From the NCBI GenBank assembly GCA_040754335.1, contig JBFMCV010000004.1, positions 62,001-126,000 of the forward strand: a stretch of DNA of 64,000 nucleotides, read 5' to 3'. The stretch's first letter is position 1. Every line of letters starts with the position of its first letter. A model generated the notes under the pieces. The model saw nothing but the letters and a program-made list of their open reading frames with translations, made no database searches and was not told the origin of the DNA. Positions 9,593-18,816 of this stretch are shown here, piece by piece. The DNA comes from Thermodesulfobacteriota bacterium. GTDB lineage: Bacteria; Desulfobacterota_D; UBA1144; Nemesobacterales; UBA2774. A program made the position numbers and the translations under genes.

Positions 9593-10342
9593 ATGTCCGG
9601 CCATTCAAAATGGGCGAATATCAAGCACAGAAAGGCGGCGGTCGATGCGAAAAGGGGTAAGGTCTTCACGAAGCTTATCCGCGAGCTGACCGTTGCCGCA
9701 AAGCACGGGGGAGGGGACCCCGAAGCAAACCCCCGTCTCAGGACCGCCATTGCGGCTGCCAAGAGCCAGAACATGTCTAACGATACGATAGACCGGGCTA
9801 TAAAGCGGGGTACGGGCGAAATGGGCGGGGAAGAGTACCATGAGCTGTCCTACGAGGGGTACGGGCCCGGCGGAAGCGCGGTTCTGGTCAAGACACTCAC
9901 CGACAACAAGAACAGGACGGTCTCCGATATCAGGAGGATTTTCACGAAGTACGGCGGGAGCCTCGGGGAATCGGGATGCGTCTCGTGGATGTTCCACATG
10001 AAGGGAAGGATCGCGTTCGATAAAAACAAGGTCGACGAGGACAAGGTATTCGAGATCGCCCTCGACGCCGGAGCGGACGACGTCGTTACCGAAGAGAGCG
10101 AGCTCGTCGTCATCACCCCGCCCGACGCGTTCGAAACGGTCAAGTCCGCGATACAGAGCGCGGGCCTCGGCTACGAGACCGCGGAGGTCACTATGATCCC
10201 TCAGAACAGCATCAAGATAGAAGGCAGGGAAGCCGAGAACATGATCCGCCTCATGGAGGCGCTTGAAGACAGCGACGACGTCCAGAACGTATATTCGAAC
10301 TTCGACGTTTCCGAAGAGCTCATGCTGAGCCTGGCGTCCTGA
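9593..10342 (+). CDS. yebC: YebC/PmpR/TACO1-family protein
   Basis: Cytoplasmic protein of the YebC family, described first as a DNA-binding regulator and more recently linked to relief of ribosome stalling. The 249 residues are full length. The N-terminal signature [20 protein letters not shown] is nearly invariant, followed by [34 protein letters not shown] and the Glu/Asp-rich central domain ([23 protein letters not shown]). A GAGGTGA box precedes the ATG. It ends 1 bp before ruvC, a gene order found in many bacteria (yebC-ruvC-ruvA-ruvB), so the four genes are probably one transcription unit. Confidence 0.96.
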   Translation: MSGHSKWANIKHRKAAVDAKRGKVFTKLIRELTVAAKHGGGDPEANPRLRTAIAAAKSQNMSNDTIDRAIKRGTGEMGGEEYHELSYEGYGPGGSAVLVKTLTDNKNRTVSDIRRIFTKYGGSLGESGCVSWMFHMKGRIAFDKNKVDEDKVFEIALDAGADDVVTEESELVVITPPDAFETVKSAIQSAGLGYETAEVTMIPQNSIKIEGREAENMIRLMEALEDSDDVQNVYSNFDVSEELMLSLAS

Positions 10343-10343
10343 T

Positions 10344-10895
10344 ATGAAGGTGATCGGAATCGACCCCGGCTCGAGGGTTTGCGGTTACGGGGTCCTCGAG
10401 TCCCGGAGCGGGGATATAAGGCATCTGGCGAGCGGGAGCATAACGCCGGGGCACGGCCTTCCCCTCTACCAAAGGTTAAAGATAATATACGAGTCTCTTA
10501 TAAAAGTGATAGGCGAGCATTCGCCCGAGGCGATGTCCGTCGAGGATATATTCTTTGCGAAAAACGCCAAGAGCGCGATAAAGCTCGGGGAGGCGAGAGG
10601 TGTTGCGCTGCTCGCGGCTTCGAATTCCGGGATATCGATATTCGAATACACCCCGACAAAGGTCAAGCTCGCGCTCACCGGGAGCGGGAGGGCGAACAAG
10701 AGTGAGGTGCAGAGTATGCTCTCCATGATACTCGGCGTATCCGAATTCGAAACGGAGGACGCTTCCGACGCGCTCGCGGTAGCGCTCTGCCATATAAATC
10801 TCTCACGCATCGAGTCCAGGCTGGGCAAGGAGTTCACAGAGCCGCGGAAGAGGAGGAGGCGGTTTACACTAAATGATCTCCCTTCTAAGGGGTAA
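10344..10895 (+). CDS. ruvC: Holliday junction endonuclease RuvC
   Basis: Dimeric RNase H-fold nuclease that cuts Holliday junctions after RuvAB branch migration. The 183 residues carry the full acidic catalytic set: D7 (GIDPGSRVCGYG), E67 (SVEDIFFAKNAKSA), D139 and D142 (ETEDASDALAVALCH). The C-terminus is basic (RKRRRRF). It starts one base after yebC ends and its last 23 bases overlap ruvA, indicating translational coupling. Confidence 0.97.
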   Translation: MKVIGIDPGSRVCGYGVLESRSGDIRHLASGSITPGHGLPLYQRLKIIYESLIKVIGEHSPEAMSVEDIFFAKNAKSAIKLGEARGVALLAASNSGISIFEYTPTKVKLALTGSGRANKSEVQSMLSMILGVSEFETEDASDALAVALCHINLSRIESRLGKEFTEPRKRRRRFTLNDLPSKG

Positions 10896-11460
10896 GGTTG
10901 CACATAAGTCTCTCGGGAAGGTGGTAGTCGACGTGAACGGCGTCGGCTACGGCGTCACGGTGCCGCTATCCACTTATTACAGGCTCCCCGAGACGGGGGG
11001 CGAAACCGAATTGAAGATCCATACAAGCATGAAGGACTCGTCGATCGAGCTCTTCGGCTTCCATACTGAGGACGAGCGCGCCGTGTTCACGCTCCTTATA
11101 AGCGTCGCGGGGGTAGGTCCGAGGGTGGCCACCAATATACTTTCCTACATCACGCCTGCCGAGTTCGCCTCCGCTCTTTCTTCCGGGGAGCTCGACAGGA
11201 AGAAAATACCGGGCATAGGGCCCAAGCTCGCTTCGAGACTGACGACGGAGCTCAAGGACAAGGTCTCGGAGCTCGGCGCACACGAAGAATCGGTGAAGAG
11301 AACCGGCATACTCGAAGACGTCGTATCCGCCCTCCTCAATCTCGGCTATAAAAGGGCCGAGATCGACGAGCGCGTCTCCGAGATCGAGCGCATCGCCTCA
11401 GGCGAGAGCGATATCGAGACTGCGCTGAGGGAATCGCTCAAGGTGATGAGGAAGGTCTGA
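10873..11460 (+). CDS. ruvA: Holliday junction branch migration factor RuvA
   Basis: Tetrameric junction-binding protein that loads RuvB. The 195-residue protein has the N-terminal OB-fold (MISLLRGKVAHKSLGKVVVDVNGVGYGV), tandem helix-hairpin-helix motifs (LLISVAGVGPRVATNILSYI and KKIPGIGPKLASRLTTELKD) and the C-terminal RuvB-binding domain (DVVSALLNLGYKRAEID). The ATG lies inside the end of ruvC. A 79 bp gap separates it from ruvB. Confidence 0.97.
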   Translation: MISLLRGKVAHKSLGKVVVDVNGVGYGVTVPLSTYYRLPETGGETELKIHTSMKDSSIELFGFHTEDERAVFTLLISVAGVGPRVATNILSYITPAEFASALSSGELDRKKIPGIGPKLASRLTTELKDKVSELGAHEESVKRTGILEDVVSALLNLGYKRAEIDERVSEIERIASGESDIETALRESLKVMRKV

Positions 11461-11539
11461 ACTTGTATTTCCAGGCCGGATTTCTATGGAGCTTCTGTTC
11501 ATTTATAATTAGAAAGACTCTCGATTGACGGAGCATGTA

Positions 11540-12562
11540 ATGGCGGAGAGGCTTCTGAGCCCGAAAGACAGGGAAGACGAATCGCTCCTCGACAGGAACC
11601 TCAGGCCCGAGCGGCTTAAAGACTATCTCGGCCAGGCCAAGGTCAAGGAAAAGGTCGAGATCTTCATCGAAGCCGCAAGGAGACGAAGCGAAGCTCTCGA
11701 CCACGTGCTCCTCTACGGCCCGCCCGGCCTCGGGAAAACGACACTCGCTCACGTCGTCTCGAACGAGCTGGGGGTCAGGATTTACGCCACGTCCGGCCCC
11801 GTTATAGAGAGGGTGGGCGACCTCGCTTCAATCCTTACCAACCTCGAGGACAGGGACGTGCTCTTCATAGACGAGATACACCGTCTCAACCGCATAGTCG
11901 AGGAATACCTCTATTCGGCGATGGAGGACTACAAGATAGACATCATGATAGGCGACGGGCCTACTGCGAAGTCCATGAAGGTCTCTGTGAACAGGTTTAC
12001 GCTCGTAGGTGCCACGACCAGGACTGGCTTATTGACGTCCCCTCTACGGTCGAGGTTCGGCGTCGATCTAAGGCTCGATTATTATACCTCGAGCGAAATC
12101 GAGGAGATACTTAAAAGGTCTGCAGGCATACTGGGAGTGGAGATTACGCCCGAAGGTGTGGCCGAGCTCGCCTGCCGCGCGCGCGGCACCCCCCGCATAG
12201 CGAACAGGCTCCTGAAAAGGGTCAGAGACTTCGCCGAGGTCAGGGCGGACGGGGTGATCGACACCGGCGTAGCGGCCTCGGCGCTCCAGATGCTCGAGGT
12301 GGACCCCCTCGGGCTGGATAACCTGGACAGGGCAATCCTCGAGACCATAATCGGGAAGTTCAGGGGAGGGCCCGTAGGCATAGATTCAATAGCGGCCGCC
12401 GTGAGCGAGGACAAGGACACGATCGAAGACGTCTATGAACCCTTCTTAATACGGCAGGGACTAATAGCCAAGACTCCCAGGGGGAGGGTCGTCACGCCGC
12501 TTGCGTATTCCCACTTGAACATTGCTGCGCCGCGCATGCAGAAAGGGCTCTTCGGGGATTAA
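11540..12562 (+). CDS. ruvB: Holliday junction DNA helicase RuvB
   Basis: AAA+ motor that drives branch migration. The N-terminal [17 protein letters not shown] motif, Walker [13 protein letters not shown], Walker [11 protein letters not shown] and sensor [20 protein letters not shown] are all present, followed by the winged-helix C-terminal domain ending [14 protein letters not shown] place the start at the ATG at 11540 because GGAG lies six bases upstream; the frame also has a TTG at 11525 that would add five residues, but it has no good ribosome-binding site. The stop overlaps the end of a convergent gene by four bases. Confidence 0.97.
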   Translation: MAERLLSPKDREDESLLDRNLRPERLKDYLGQAKVKEKVEIFIEAARRRSEALDHVLLYGPPGLGKTTLAHVVSNELGVRIYATSGPVIERVGDLASILTNLEDRDVLFIDEIHRLNRIVEEYLYSAMEDYKIDIMIGDGPTAKSMKVSVNRFTLVGATTRTGLLTSPLRSRFGVDLRLDYYTSSEIEEILKRSAGILGVEITPEGVAELACRARGTPRIANRLLKRVRDFAEVRADGVIDTGVAASALQMLEVDPLGLDNLDRAILETIIGKFRGGPVGIDSIAAAVSEDKDTIEDVYEPFLIRQGLIAKTPRGRVVTPLAYSHLNIAAPRMQKGLFGD

Positions 12563-13011
12563 TTCACCTTATTGAGCGGCAGCTCCCTTATGAACTCGTC
12601 CCAGTGCTCTTCCGTGATGAGATCGAGCTCTTTCCTCGGCTTTTCATATCCTCCGCCCCCGGGAAAGAGCTCGTTATAGACCTCGTCCCTGAGCTCGAGC
12701 CACATGTCTATCGACTCGTAGTTCTTGAATCTGACGACCGTCTTATACGTCCAGAGCGGCTCGAGCGTATGCACGCGCTGCGTGTAGAGCCTGTACTCGT
12801 CGACTATGATCCCCCGCTTCTGCATCTCGCTCCAGAACGGATAGAGCTTCTCCCTGTAAATCTCGAGGAACTTTTCCCTGTTCTCGGGTTTCACCACATA
12901 ATAGCTCTCCTCGATCACGACCCTGTACCTCTCCTCCGCGGCTCCTGCGAAAGAAGCCGTTACAATCAGCAGCGCCGCCGTGAGGCACATGGACATCGCT
13001 CCCTTTTTCAT
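12559..13011 (-). CDS. Small exported protein of unknown function
   Basis: About 150 residues from the ATG at 13011, giving a normal signal peptide ([25 protein letters not shown]). The frame is open further upstream to 13077 but those 22 codons precede the signal peptide and look untranslated. The mature part is rich in Tyr, Trp, Glu and Arg, with a pattern such as [24 protein letters not shown] and [17 protein letters not shown] that recalls dimeric alpha/beta-barrel (ferredoxin-like, NIPSNAP-type) domains; this fold guess is weak. A GGGAGG lies twelve bases before the start. Convergent with ruvB, with no partner gene on its strand. Confidence 0.7.
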   Translation of the reverse strand: MKKGAMSMCLTAALLIVTASFAGAAEERYRVVIEESYYVVKPENREKFLEIYREKLYPFWSEMQKRGIIVDEYRLYTQRVHTLEPLWTYKTVVRFKNYESIDMWLELRDEVYNELFPGGGGYEKPRKELDLITEEHWDEFIRELPLNKVN

Positions 13012-13263
13012 TGTTTTATACGGCCTCCCTTTGAATTCAGGGGGTTTCAACTCCCCCTTTGTTATCGAGACTACCATTATACACTCCGGGCCGAAGCTCC
13101 GGCAAACTCCCGGATATGAGGATTTTGTCGCGAATATTATTTGATTTTAGTTTGTAAGTATGGAAAACTTAATACGGAATCTTAAATGCAGCTCATTCGT
13201 AATAATCAGAAGCATTGATTTTCATTCAAACCCTAAATCCAACTTATCAGCGGGTCAGCACAG

Positions 13264-14022
13264 ATGACAAACTGGATATATCTATTGTTAGAGGCTCAGA
13301 CATATAACGGGTCCGGTCAGATAAAAATCACGAACCTAATCACGGACGCGGGTCCTGTCGTGAAGGTCGTGCTGCTTCTCCTCTTGATCATGTCGGTGAT
13401 CTCGTGGACGATAATATTTTCCAAGGCCTTTGTCCTGAAAAGGGCGGCAAAGAGGTCGGAGAAGTTCCTCGAGCTCTATAATGCGAGCGGCAACTTCGGG
13501 AACCTCTACTCCTCGACCAAGCACATCGGAGGGCCGATAGCGGAGGTATTCAGGGCCGGGTATACGGAGATTTTGAAGCTGAGACGGGCGAGCGGGGCGG
13601 CTCAGAGCCCCGAGTCGAGGACTAACCCGGAAGTGATCGTGAACGAGTTAGGCGTGGTGGAGCTCGTCGAAAGGGCGCTAAAGAGGACCATGGCTTCCGA
13701 GACGGCCAAGCTCGAAAGCTCGCTCATATTCCTCGCGACGACTGGAAGCGCGGCGCCGTTTATAGGCCTCTTCGGCACTGTCTGGGGGATAATGACCTCC
13801 TTCATAGGGCTCGCGGGGAGCCAGGGCGTCCCAACGCTTCAGGCAGTCGCCCCCGGCATCGCCGAGGCGCTCGTAGCCACCGCAATAGGTCTTGCGGCGG
13901 CTATACCGGCCGTTATCGCGTACAATTATTTCATCAGCAGGGTGAAGAGGATAGACATAGAAATGGAAAACTTTTCGTCGGAGTTCCTCAACATCGTGGA
14001 CAGGTATATTAAGAAGGTGTAA
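13264..14022 (+). CDS. tolQ: TolQ/ExbB/MotA-family proton channel subunit
   Basis: Inner-membrane subunit of a proton-driven energiser. The 252-residue protein has one N-terminal membrane helix ([20 protein letters not shown], about residues 33-52) and two more in the C-terminal half ([20 protein letters not shown] and [17 protein letters not shown]), with the TM-proximal signature [13 protein letters not shown]. Length and the long cytoplasmic loop fit TolQ/ExbB rather than MotA. It begins a three-gene unit with tolR (5 bp later) and a TolA/TonB-like gene. TolB and Pal are not in the window, so Tol versus Exb assignment rests on gene order and is provisional. Confidence 0.9.
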   Translation: MTNWIYLLLEAQTYNGSGQIKITNLITDAGPVVKVVLLLLLIMSVISWTIIFSKAFVLKRAAKRSEKFLELYNASGNFGNLYSSTKHIGGPIAEVFRAGYTEILKLRRASGAAQSPESRTNPEVIVNELGVVELVERALKRTMASETAKLESSLIFLATTGSAAPFIGLFGTVWGIMTSFIGLAGSQGVPTLQAVAPGIAEALVATAIGLAAAIPAVIAYNYFISRVKRIDIEMENFSSEFLNIVDRYIKKV

Positions 14023-14027
14023 GACGC

Positions 14028-14465
14028 ATGGGAATGCAGACCGGCAAGAATAACGGACGCTCGGTGATGTCGGAGATAAACGTGACGCCCTTTGTGGACG
14101 TGATGCTCGTTCTCCTCGTCATATTCATGGTCACGACCCCGATACTCTACCAGGGGGTGGACGTGAACCTGCCGAAGACCGAGTCCCGTCCCATGCCTTC
14201 GCTCGACCGTGAGAGGAAGGTCGTCGTCACGCTCGACGCGAGCGGGGAGATATTCATCGAAAAGGAGCGGTACTCGCTCGACCAGCTCCGGATAGAGGTA
14301 AGGAAGCTCATGGCCGAGAGGGGTAAGAGTTTAACGGACGAGGACGTCTTCCTGAGAGCCGATTCAAGCGTCCCTTACGGCACGGTCGTCGAAGTGATGT
14401 CGGAGATAAGAAACGCGGGGGTACAGAAGATCGGGCTCATCACGGAGCCTGTTCCGAAGCAATGA
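14028..14465 (+). CDS. tolR: TolR/ExbD-family biopolymer transport protein
   Basis: Partner of the TolQ-like channel; 145 residues with a single N-terminal membrane helix carrying the essential aspartate D24 (INVTPFVDVMLVLLVIFMVT) and a periplasmic domain with KVVVTLDASGEIFIEKE and VFLRADSSVPYGTVVEVM, typical of the family. In the family, proton flow through TolQ/TolR helices is passed to TolA or TonB. Starts 5 bp after tolQ and ends 6 bp before the next gene, so these are almost certainly co-translated. Confidence 0.94.
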   Translation: MGMQTGKNNGRSVMSEINVTPFVDVMLVLLVIFMVTTPILYQGVDVNLPKTESRPMPSLDRERKVVVTLDASGEIFIEKERYSLDQLRIEVRKLMAERGKSLTDEDVFLRADSSVPYGTVVEVMSEIRNAGVQKIGLITEPVPKQ

Positions 14466-14471
14466 CCAGCG

Positions 14472-15611
14472 GTGAGAGGGGAAATGAAACCGGAAGATAA
14501 GGATACATCGAGCGGCACGTCTTTTTGGGGAATATTTTTTTCGGTCGCCCTCCACGCTGCCGTGCTTATACTGGTGCTGTTCTGGGGTTTCAGCGGCACG
14601 TCAAACCATTCGAGCTCAAGCGGCCCCATTCAGGTATCTCTTTCGGGCATAGGACCCGGAGGAGGGCAGGACTCGGATCCTGCGTCCCGGCCGAAGGCGC
14701 CTGAGGCCCCGAAGAAGCCTGAGCCTGTCAAAGAGAATCCCCCCGAGGTCAAGAAGAAGGAAGTTAAAGCCGCCCCCGAGCCTGAAAAAAAAGAGCCGCC
14801 TAAAGAACCCGAGAAGGAAGAGGTAAAGAAGGTGGAGGTCAAGAAGGAAGAGCCTAAAGTAGAGCCCAAAGAGGAAGAGAAGCCCAAAGAGGTCGTGAAA
14901 GAAGAGCCCGAGAAGAAGGAAGTCATACCTCTCGAGACGGAGAAAAAAGAGGAAGTAAAGAAAGAAGAAAAGAAAGAAGAGCCGAAAAAAGAAGAGAAGA
15001 AGGAAGTAGCCGAAAAACCCAAGCCGACGGAAAAACCCAAGACGGAAACTAAGAAGACGACCGCCAGCAAGAAGAAAGACCTTGAGAGTGAAAAGAGCAA
15101 GGTCCTTCAGGATATAAAGAGACAGAAGGTGCTCGAGGAGTTAAAGAGCGGATCGCAGGAGAGTACCCAGCCCCAGGAGGAGATAGGGGAGGAGCAGAGG
15201 CTCGCCATGGCCGATTCCGGGGAGATGCCCGGGGAATCGGAGCCGGGCCCCGGCGAACCGTCGGAGGGTTCGTCTCTAAGCAGGGAGGGTTCCGGAAGCG
15301 GCTCGTCCATTAATCCGGTCTTATTGAACATATATAAAGATAAAGTCCATCAGAGGATAAGCAGGAACTGGAGGATACCGCCTGGAGTGCCTACCGACGG
15401 CAGCCTTACGACTATGATATTGTTCAAGGTCGACCAGAGCGGAAGAGTATTCGATGTGAGGGTGAACCAGTCCTCGGGCAACCCGGCGTTCGACGAATAC
15501 AGCGTCAGCGCGATCTATAAGTCCGCCCCGCTCCCGCCGCCACCTTCGGAGTTCGCCAAAGAGGCGGAGACGAGCGGCGTGCTCGTACCGTTTAAGAACG
15601 TGACATACTGA
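14472..15611 (+). CDS. TolA/TonB-like energy transducer with long Lys/Glu/Pro spacer
   Basis: 379 residues: a single membrane anchor at about 18-40 (FWGIFFSVALHAAVLILVLF), a long low-complexity Lys/Glu/Pro-rich spacer at about 75-225, and a C-terminal TonB/TolA-type domain at about 285-375 (VHQRISRNWRIPPGV, ILFKVDQSGRVFDVRVNQSSGNPAFDE). The spacer would bridge the periplasm, and the C-terminal domain would contact an outer-membrane partner. The GTG at 14472 or the ATG at 14484 may be used; AGGGG lies very close to the latter. The domain form is nearer to TolA/TonB C-terminal fusions of Desulfobacterota than to E. coli TolA. Confidence 0.88.
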   Translation: MRGEMKPEDKDTSSGTSFWGIFFSVALHAAVLILVLFWGFSGTSNHSSSSGPIQVSLSGIGPGGGQDSDPASRPKAPEAPKKPEPVKENPPEVKKKEVKAAPEPEKKEPPKEPEKEEVKKVEVKKEEPKVEPKEEEKPKEVVKEEPEKKEVIPLETEKKEEVKKEEKKEEPKKEEKKEVAEKPKPTEKPKTETKKTTASKKKDLESEKSKVLQDIKRQKVLEELKSGSQESTQPQEEIGEEQRLAMADSGEMPGESEPGPGEPSEGSSLSREGSGSGSSINPVLLNIYKDKVHQRISRNWRIPPGVPTDGSLTTMILFKVDQSGRVFDVRVNQSSGNPAFDEYSVSAIYKSAPLPPPPSEFAKEAETSGVLVPFKNVTY

Positions 15612-15672
15612 TGGTCGTCGATATGGTTCTTGCCGCAAAATTCGTTTCAGAAGTTCAATTGGGTGGTCATTA

Positions 15673-16299
15673 TTGAATCTTATCCTCGTACGTCACGGCG
15701 AAACTGAATGGAACAGGACAGGCAGGTGTCAGGGTGTCGCGGATATAGACCTCAACGACACCGGCATGAGGCAGGTAGGGGAGCTCGCGCATTCATTGAA
15801 AGACGCCGAGATTTCAGCCGTGTATTCGAGCGACTTGGTTCGGGCGCTCCGCACGGCAACGGAGATCGCGTCCCTCCATAACCTCGACGTCAATATAGAC
15901 AAGGACCTGAGGGAAATGAACCAGGGGGACCTCGAAGGGCTCCTCTTTGAAGACATAAGGGAGAGGTATGCGGATATTCTCCGGGAATGGAGGGAGAGTC
16001 CCGAGACCCTAAGGCTCCCGGGCGGGGAGTCTCTCCTACAGGTGGAGCAGAGGGCATGGAATGTTTTCGAGAAGCTCAACAGTCTCCATGCGGGCGAAAC
16101 CGTCGTCGCCGTGAGTCACAACCTCACGATCACCGCGCTCCTCTGCAGGATTACGGGCGTGGGCTTGAAGGGCTTCCGTAATTTCAACCTCCGTGCCGCT
16201 TCGAAGAATCTTATCGTCTCCGTTAACGGGAATATAGAGGTCAAAGTACTGAACGATGTCTCCCACCTGTCCCCTGCAGAGTCGCTCCCCCCGTTGTGA
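15673..16299 (+). CDS. Histidine phosphatase family protein (phosphoglycerate mutase-like)
   Basis: 208-residue member of the histidine phosphatase (PGM-like) superfamily. The catalytic RHGETEWN motif is at residues 7-14, with the supporting arginine region (YSSDLVRALRTATEIA), the acid in REMNQGDLEG and the second catalytic histidine in VVAVSHNLTITALL. The family covers alpha-ribazole phosphatase, cofactor-dependent mutases and broad phosphatases; the substrate cannot be told from sequence. The likely start is a TTG after GGGTGG. It sits 61 bp after the tol unit and before argS. Confidence 0.88.
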   Translation: MNLILVRHGETEWNRTGRCQGVADIDLNDTGMRQVGELAHSLKDAEISAVYSSDLVRALRTATEIASLHNLDVNIDKDLREMNQGDLEGLLFEDIRERYADILREWRESPETLRLPGGESLLQVEQRAWNVFEKLNSLHAGETVVAVSHNLTITALLCRITGVGLKGFRNFNLRAASKNLIVSVNGNIEVKVLNDVSHLSPAESLPPL

Positions 16300-16347
16300 T
16301 TCTCACCGTCAATCGCTGTCAGAGGGATCACGGCTCAGGAGGGTTTC

Positions 16348-16376
16348 TTGTAACTCCCCGCGATTTATGGTGTAAT
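16348..16376 (+). promoter_or_regulatory. Candidate sigma-70 promoter for argS
   Basis: TTGTAA (16348-16353) and TGTAAT (16371-16376) are separated by 17 bp and lie just upstream of the argS start at 16391. The match is 4/6 and 5/6 to the consensus, so it is only a candidate; the resulting leader would be very short. Confidence 0.35.
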
Positions 16377-16390
16377 TTCCTGATAACGCT

Positions 16391-18070
16391 ATGAAAGAAG
16401 AAATAGAGAGAGTCGTTTTACGGTCTGTAGAAAGCATAGGAAAGAAAATCAACCTTACCGATCTCCCTGTCGAAGTGGAGGTCGACATCCCCAAACGCAA
16501 GGAGTTCGGTGATTTTTCCATCAATACCGCAATGGTGCTCGCGAGGAAGATGGGCAAGAACCCGAGGCAGGTGGCGGAGCTCATCATCGAGAACCTGCCT
16601 GGAGAGAAAGACAAGCTTTTCAGAAAGGTCGAGATCGCGGGCGCGGGCTTCATAAACTTCTTCGTCAGGGAAGATGCAATAGTAAATAAGCTTGAAGATA
16701 TAGCGAGGCTCGGAGAGAAGTTCGGCGCCTCAGGCTTCGGGAGCGGTCACAGCGTCCTTGTGGAATTCGTGAGCGCCAACCCCACCGGTTTCCTCCACAT
16801 GGGGCACGCCAGGAACGCGGTCGTCGGGGACACGATTTCGAATATCCTATCTGCCTCCGGCTACAGGGTCACGCGGGAGTTCTACATAAACGACGCCGGA
16901 AGGCAAATGCAACTCCTAGGCGAATCCGTGTTCGCGAGATACAGGGAGCTCTTCGGCGAGGCGGCTGAGATACCGGAGGACGGCTACAAGGGCGACTACG
17001 TAAAGGAGATCGCTTCGGAGATAAAAGAGCTCGAAGGCTATTCGCTGCTCAATAAACCGAGGGAGGAATCCCTCGCGTTCTCGAGGGAATTCGCGCGCGA
17101 GAGGCTGCTAGCCGCCGTAGGAAATGACCTCGAGGACATAGGCGTACGCTTCGACGTCTGGTACAGCGAAAAGGAAAATATACACGGCTTAGGCAAGAAC
17201 GGCGGCGCGCCGGATAAGCTAGGCGAGATCAAAAAACGCCTCGCGGACGGAGGCGCGCTCGAGGAAAGGGACGGCGCCTTATGGTTCTCTGCAACTAAAT
17301 ACGGCGACACGCAGGACTGGGTGCTCGTGAAGAGCGACGGGAGCCCGACATACTTTCTCTCGGACATCGCGTACCACGCGGATAAGCTCGAAAGGGGTTT
17401 TGAAAGTCTCATCAACGTCTGGGGGGCTGATCATCACGGGCACGTCTCCAGGCTAAGGGCAGCTCTAAGGGCGCTCGGCTTCGACGATAAGAGGTTCAAC
17501 GTCGTACTCATCCAGTTCGTACGCCTGATGAGGCGCGGCGAGGAAGTATCCATGTCGAAAAGGGCCGGGAGCTACGTTACGATGCGCGACGTGGTAAAAG
17601 AAGTCGGGGCCGACGTGATGCGCTTCTTCCTCCTGATGCGGAGCTCGGAGAGCCACCTCGATTTCGACCTCGACCTGGCCAGGAAAGAATCGAGCGAGAA
17701 CCCCGTTTATTACATCCAGTACGCCTATGCGCGTATAAGGAGTCTGTTCAGAAAGGCGGAGGAGGAAGGCGCCTCGGAATCCGCTTCCTCGCTTCACCTT
17801 CTTTCCCGGCCGGAGGAGGTGGACCTCGTCAAGAAGCTCCTTCTATACCCCGATATAGTCAAGGATTCGGCGGAGTCGCTCGCGCCCCACAAGGTTGCAT
17901 ATTATCTCCAGGAGCTGGCCTCTGACTTCCACGGATACTATAATAAATTCAGGATAGTCGACGACGACCGCGATTTGAGCGGAGCGAGGCTTTACCTGGT
18001 CAGGTGCGTGCAGACGGTCCTCAGCAACGGACTGAAACTGCTGGGGATATCGGCGCCCGAGAGGATGTGA
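16391..18070 (+). CDS. argS: Arginyl-tRNA synthetase
   Basis: Class I aminoacyl-tRNA synthetase charging tRNA-Arg in the cytoplasm. The 559-residue protein has the N-terminal Add-1 domain (about 1-100), the HIGH-type motif HMGH at 136-139 within SANPTGFLHMGHARN, the conserved FYINDAGRQMQLL, the HHGHVSRL region, the MSKRAG form of the KMSKS loop, and the C-terminal anticodon-binding helical domain ending LLGISAPERM. Followed 5 bp later by a SPOR-domain gene, an arrangement that suggests co-transcription. Confidence 0.98.
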   Translation: MKEEIERVVLRSVESIGKKINLTDLPVEVEVDIPKRKEFGDFSINTAMVLARKMGKNPRQVAELIIENLPGEKDKLFRKVEIAGAGFINFFVREDAIVNKLEDIARLGEKFGASGFGSGHSVLVEFVSANPTGFLHMGHARNAVVGDTISNILSASGYRVTREFYINDAGRQMQLLGESVFARYRELFGEAAEIPEDGYKGDYVKEIASEIKELEGYSLLNKPREESLAFSREFARERLLAAVGNDLEDIGVRFDVWYSEKENIHGLGKNGGAPDKLGEIKKRLADGGALEERDGALWFSATKYGDTQDWVLVKSDGSPTYFLSDIAYHADKLERGFESLINVWGADHHGHVSRLRAALRALGFDDKRFNVVLIQFVRLMRRGEEVSMSKRAGSYVTMRDVVKEVGADVMRFFLLMRSSESHLDFDLDLARKESSENPVYYIQYAYARIRSLFRKAEEEGASESASSLHLLSRPEEVDLVKKLLLYPDIVKDSAESLAPHKVAYYLQELASDFHGYYNKFRIVDDDRDLSGARLYLVRCVQTVLSNGLKLLGISAPERM

Positions 18071-18074
18071 CCTT

Positions 18075-18809
18075 ATGAGCAGGGATAGTTCACAGGGAAG
18101 CGGCCGAATACTTTCGTTCCTGTTCGCTTTTACCGTGCTGTTCGTCCTGGTTTTCGGCCTGGGCGTATTCGTAGGCAAGAGACTGAGCCGGCAGGACCTC
18201 AGTATAACCAGGAGTTTCGAAGAAGCCCCTCCCGAGCCGTCTCCGACGCCTGTCGAAGAGACTCCGGATGCGGGATTCGAGCAAATGGCTGAAAGCCCTG
18301 CTCCCGCCGTAGAGGAAGCGGTTGAGGAGAACGCTCCCCCACCTACTCTACCTCCTACCGAGGAAGACGAAAAAGTTGAAACGGAAACGGGGTCAAAGAC
18401 TGTAACGGCCCCCGAAAGCGCCAAGCCCCCCGCTCCGGCCAAGCAGGACGATGAAAGGTTGGCCGAGATCACGCGTGAAATAGAGCGCGAGCTCGAGAAA
18501 AAACGGCCTCAGGAAACGAAGGAGCCCGAGGCCGCCAAACCTTCATTGCCTCATGTGGATCCCGAAGGTGCATATACAGTCCAGATAGGGTCTTTTCAGG
18601 ACCAGAAGCAGGCGAACAGCCTTGCGAGCGCACTCCAGTCGAAGGGATACCCGGTGTTTATAAAATCCATGACGTCCCCCGATAATAAAATCTGGTACAG
18701 GGTAAGAGTGGGAACTTTCAAGGATCTCGAAACTGCCAAGGCATACGGGGAATCGCTGAAGAGTTCGGAGCCTGGCGTAAAATTGGTTTTTATTACTATT
18801 AACAACTGA
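18075..18809 (+). CDS. SPOR-domain membrane protein
   Basis: 244 residues: a short cytoplasmic N-terminus, one membrane helix (about 11-32, ILSFLFAFTVLFVLVFGLGVFVG), a long acidic Pro/Glu-rich periplasmic linker (about 45-160), and a C-terminal SPOR domain (about 163-242: AYTVQIGSFQDQKQANSLASAL, WYRVRVGTFKDLETAKAYGESL). In the family SPOR domains bind peptidoglycan glycan strands lacking stem peptides and target proteins to the division site. It follows argS by 5 bp and is followed 7 bp later by a second, related SPOR gene. Confidence 0.92.
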   Translation: MSRDSSQGSGRILSFLFAFTVLFVLVFGLGVFVGKRLSRQDLSITRSFEEAPPEPSPTPVEETPDAGFEQMAESPAPAVEEAVEENAPPPTLPPTEEDEKVETETGSKTVTAPESAKPPAPAKQDDERLAEITREIERELEKKRPQETKEPEAAKPSLPHVDPEGAYTVQIGSFQDQKQANSLASALQSKGYPVFIKSMTSPDNKIWYRVRVGTFKDLETAKAYGESLKSSEPGVKLVFITINN

Positions 18810-18816
18810 CGCCGCG

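Noticed and set aside
12559-12565. Frameshift or broken ends at closely convergent gene pairs (nadA/ggt, ruvB/unknown, 32105, 47940)
   Set aside because: All genes are full length with intact ends; the overlaps are only shared stop regions.
14750-15060. Tandem repeats or a CRISPR-like array in the TolA-like gene
   Set aside because: The repetition is protein-level Lys/Glu/Pro low complexity in frame; there are no equal repeats with unique spacers.
14630-15100. Ser/Phe-rich frame opposite the TolA-like spacer
   Set aside because: It is the complement of the Lys/Glu/Pro codon run and has no signal or domain.
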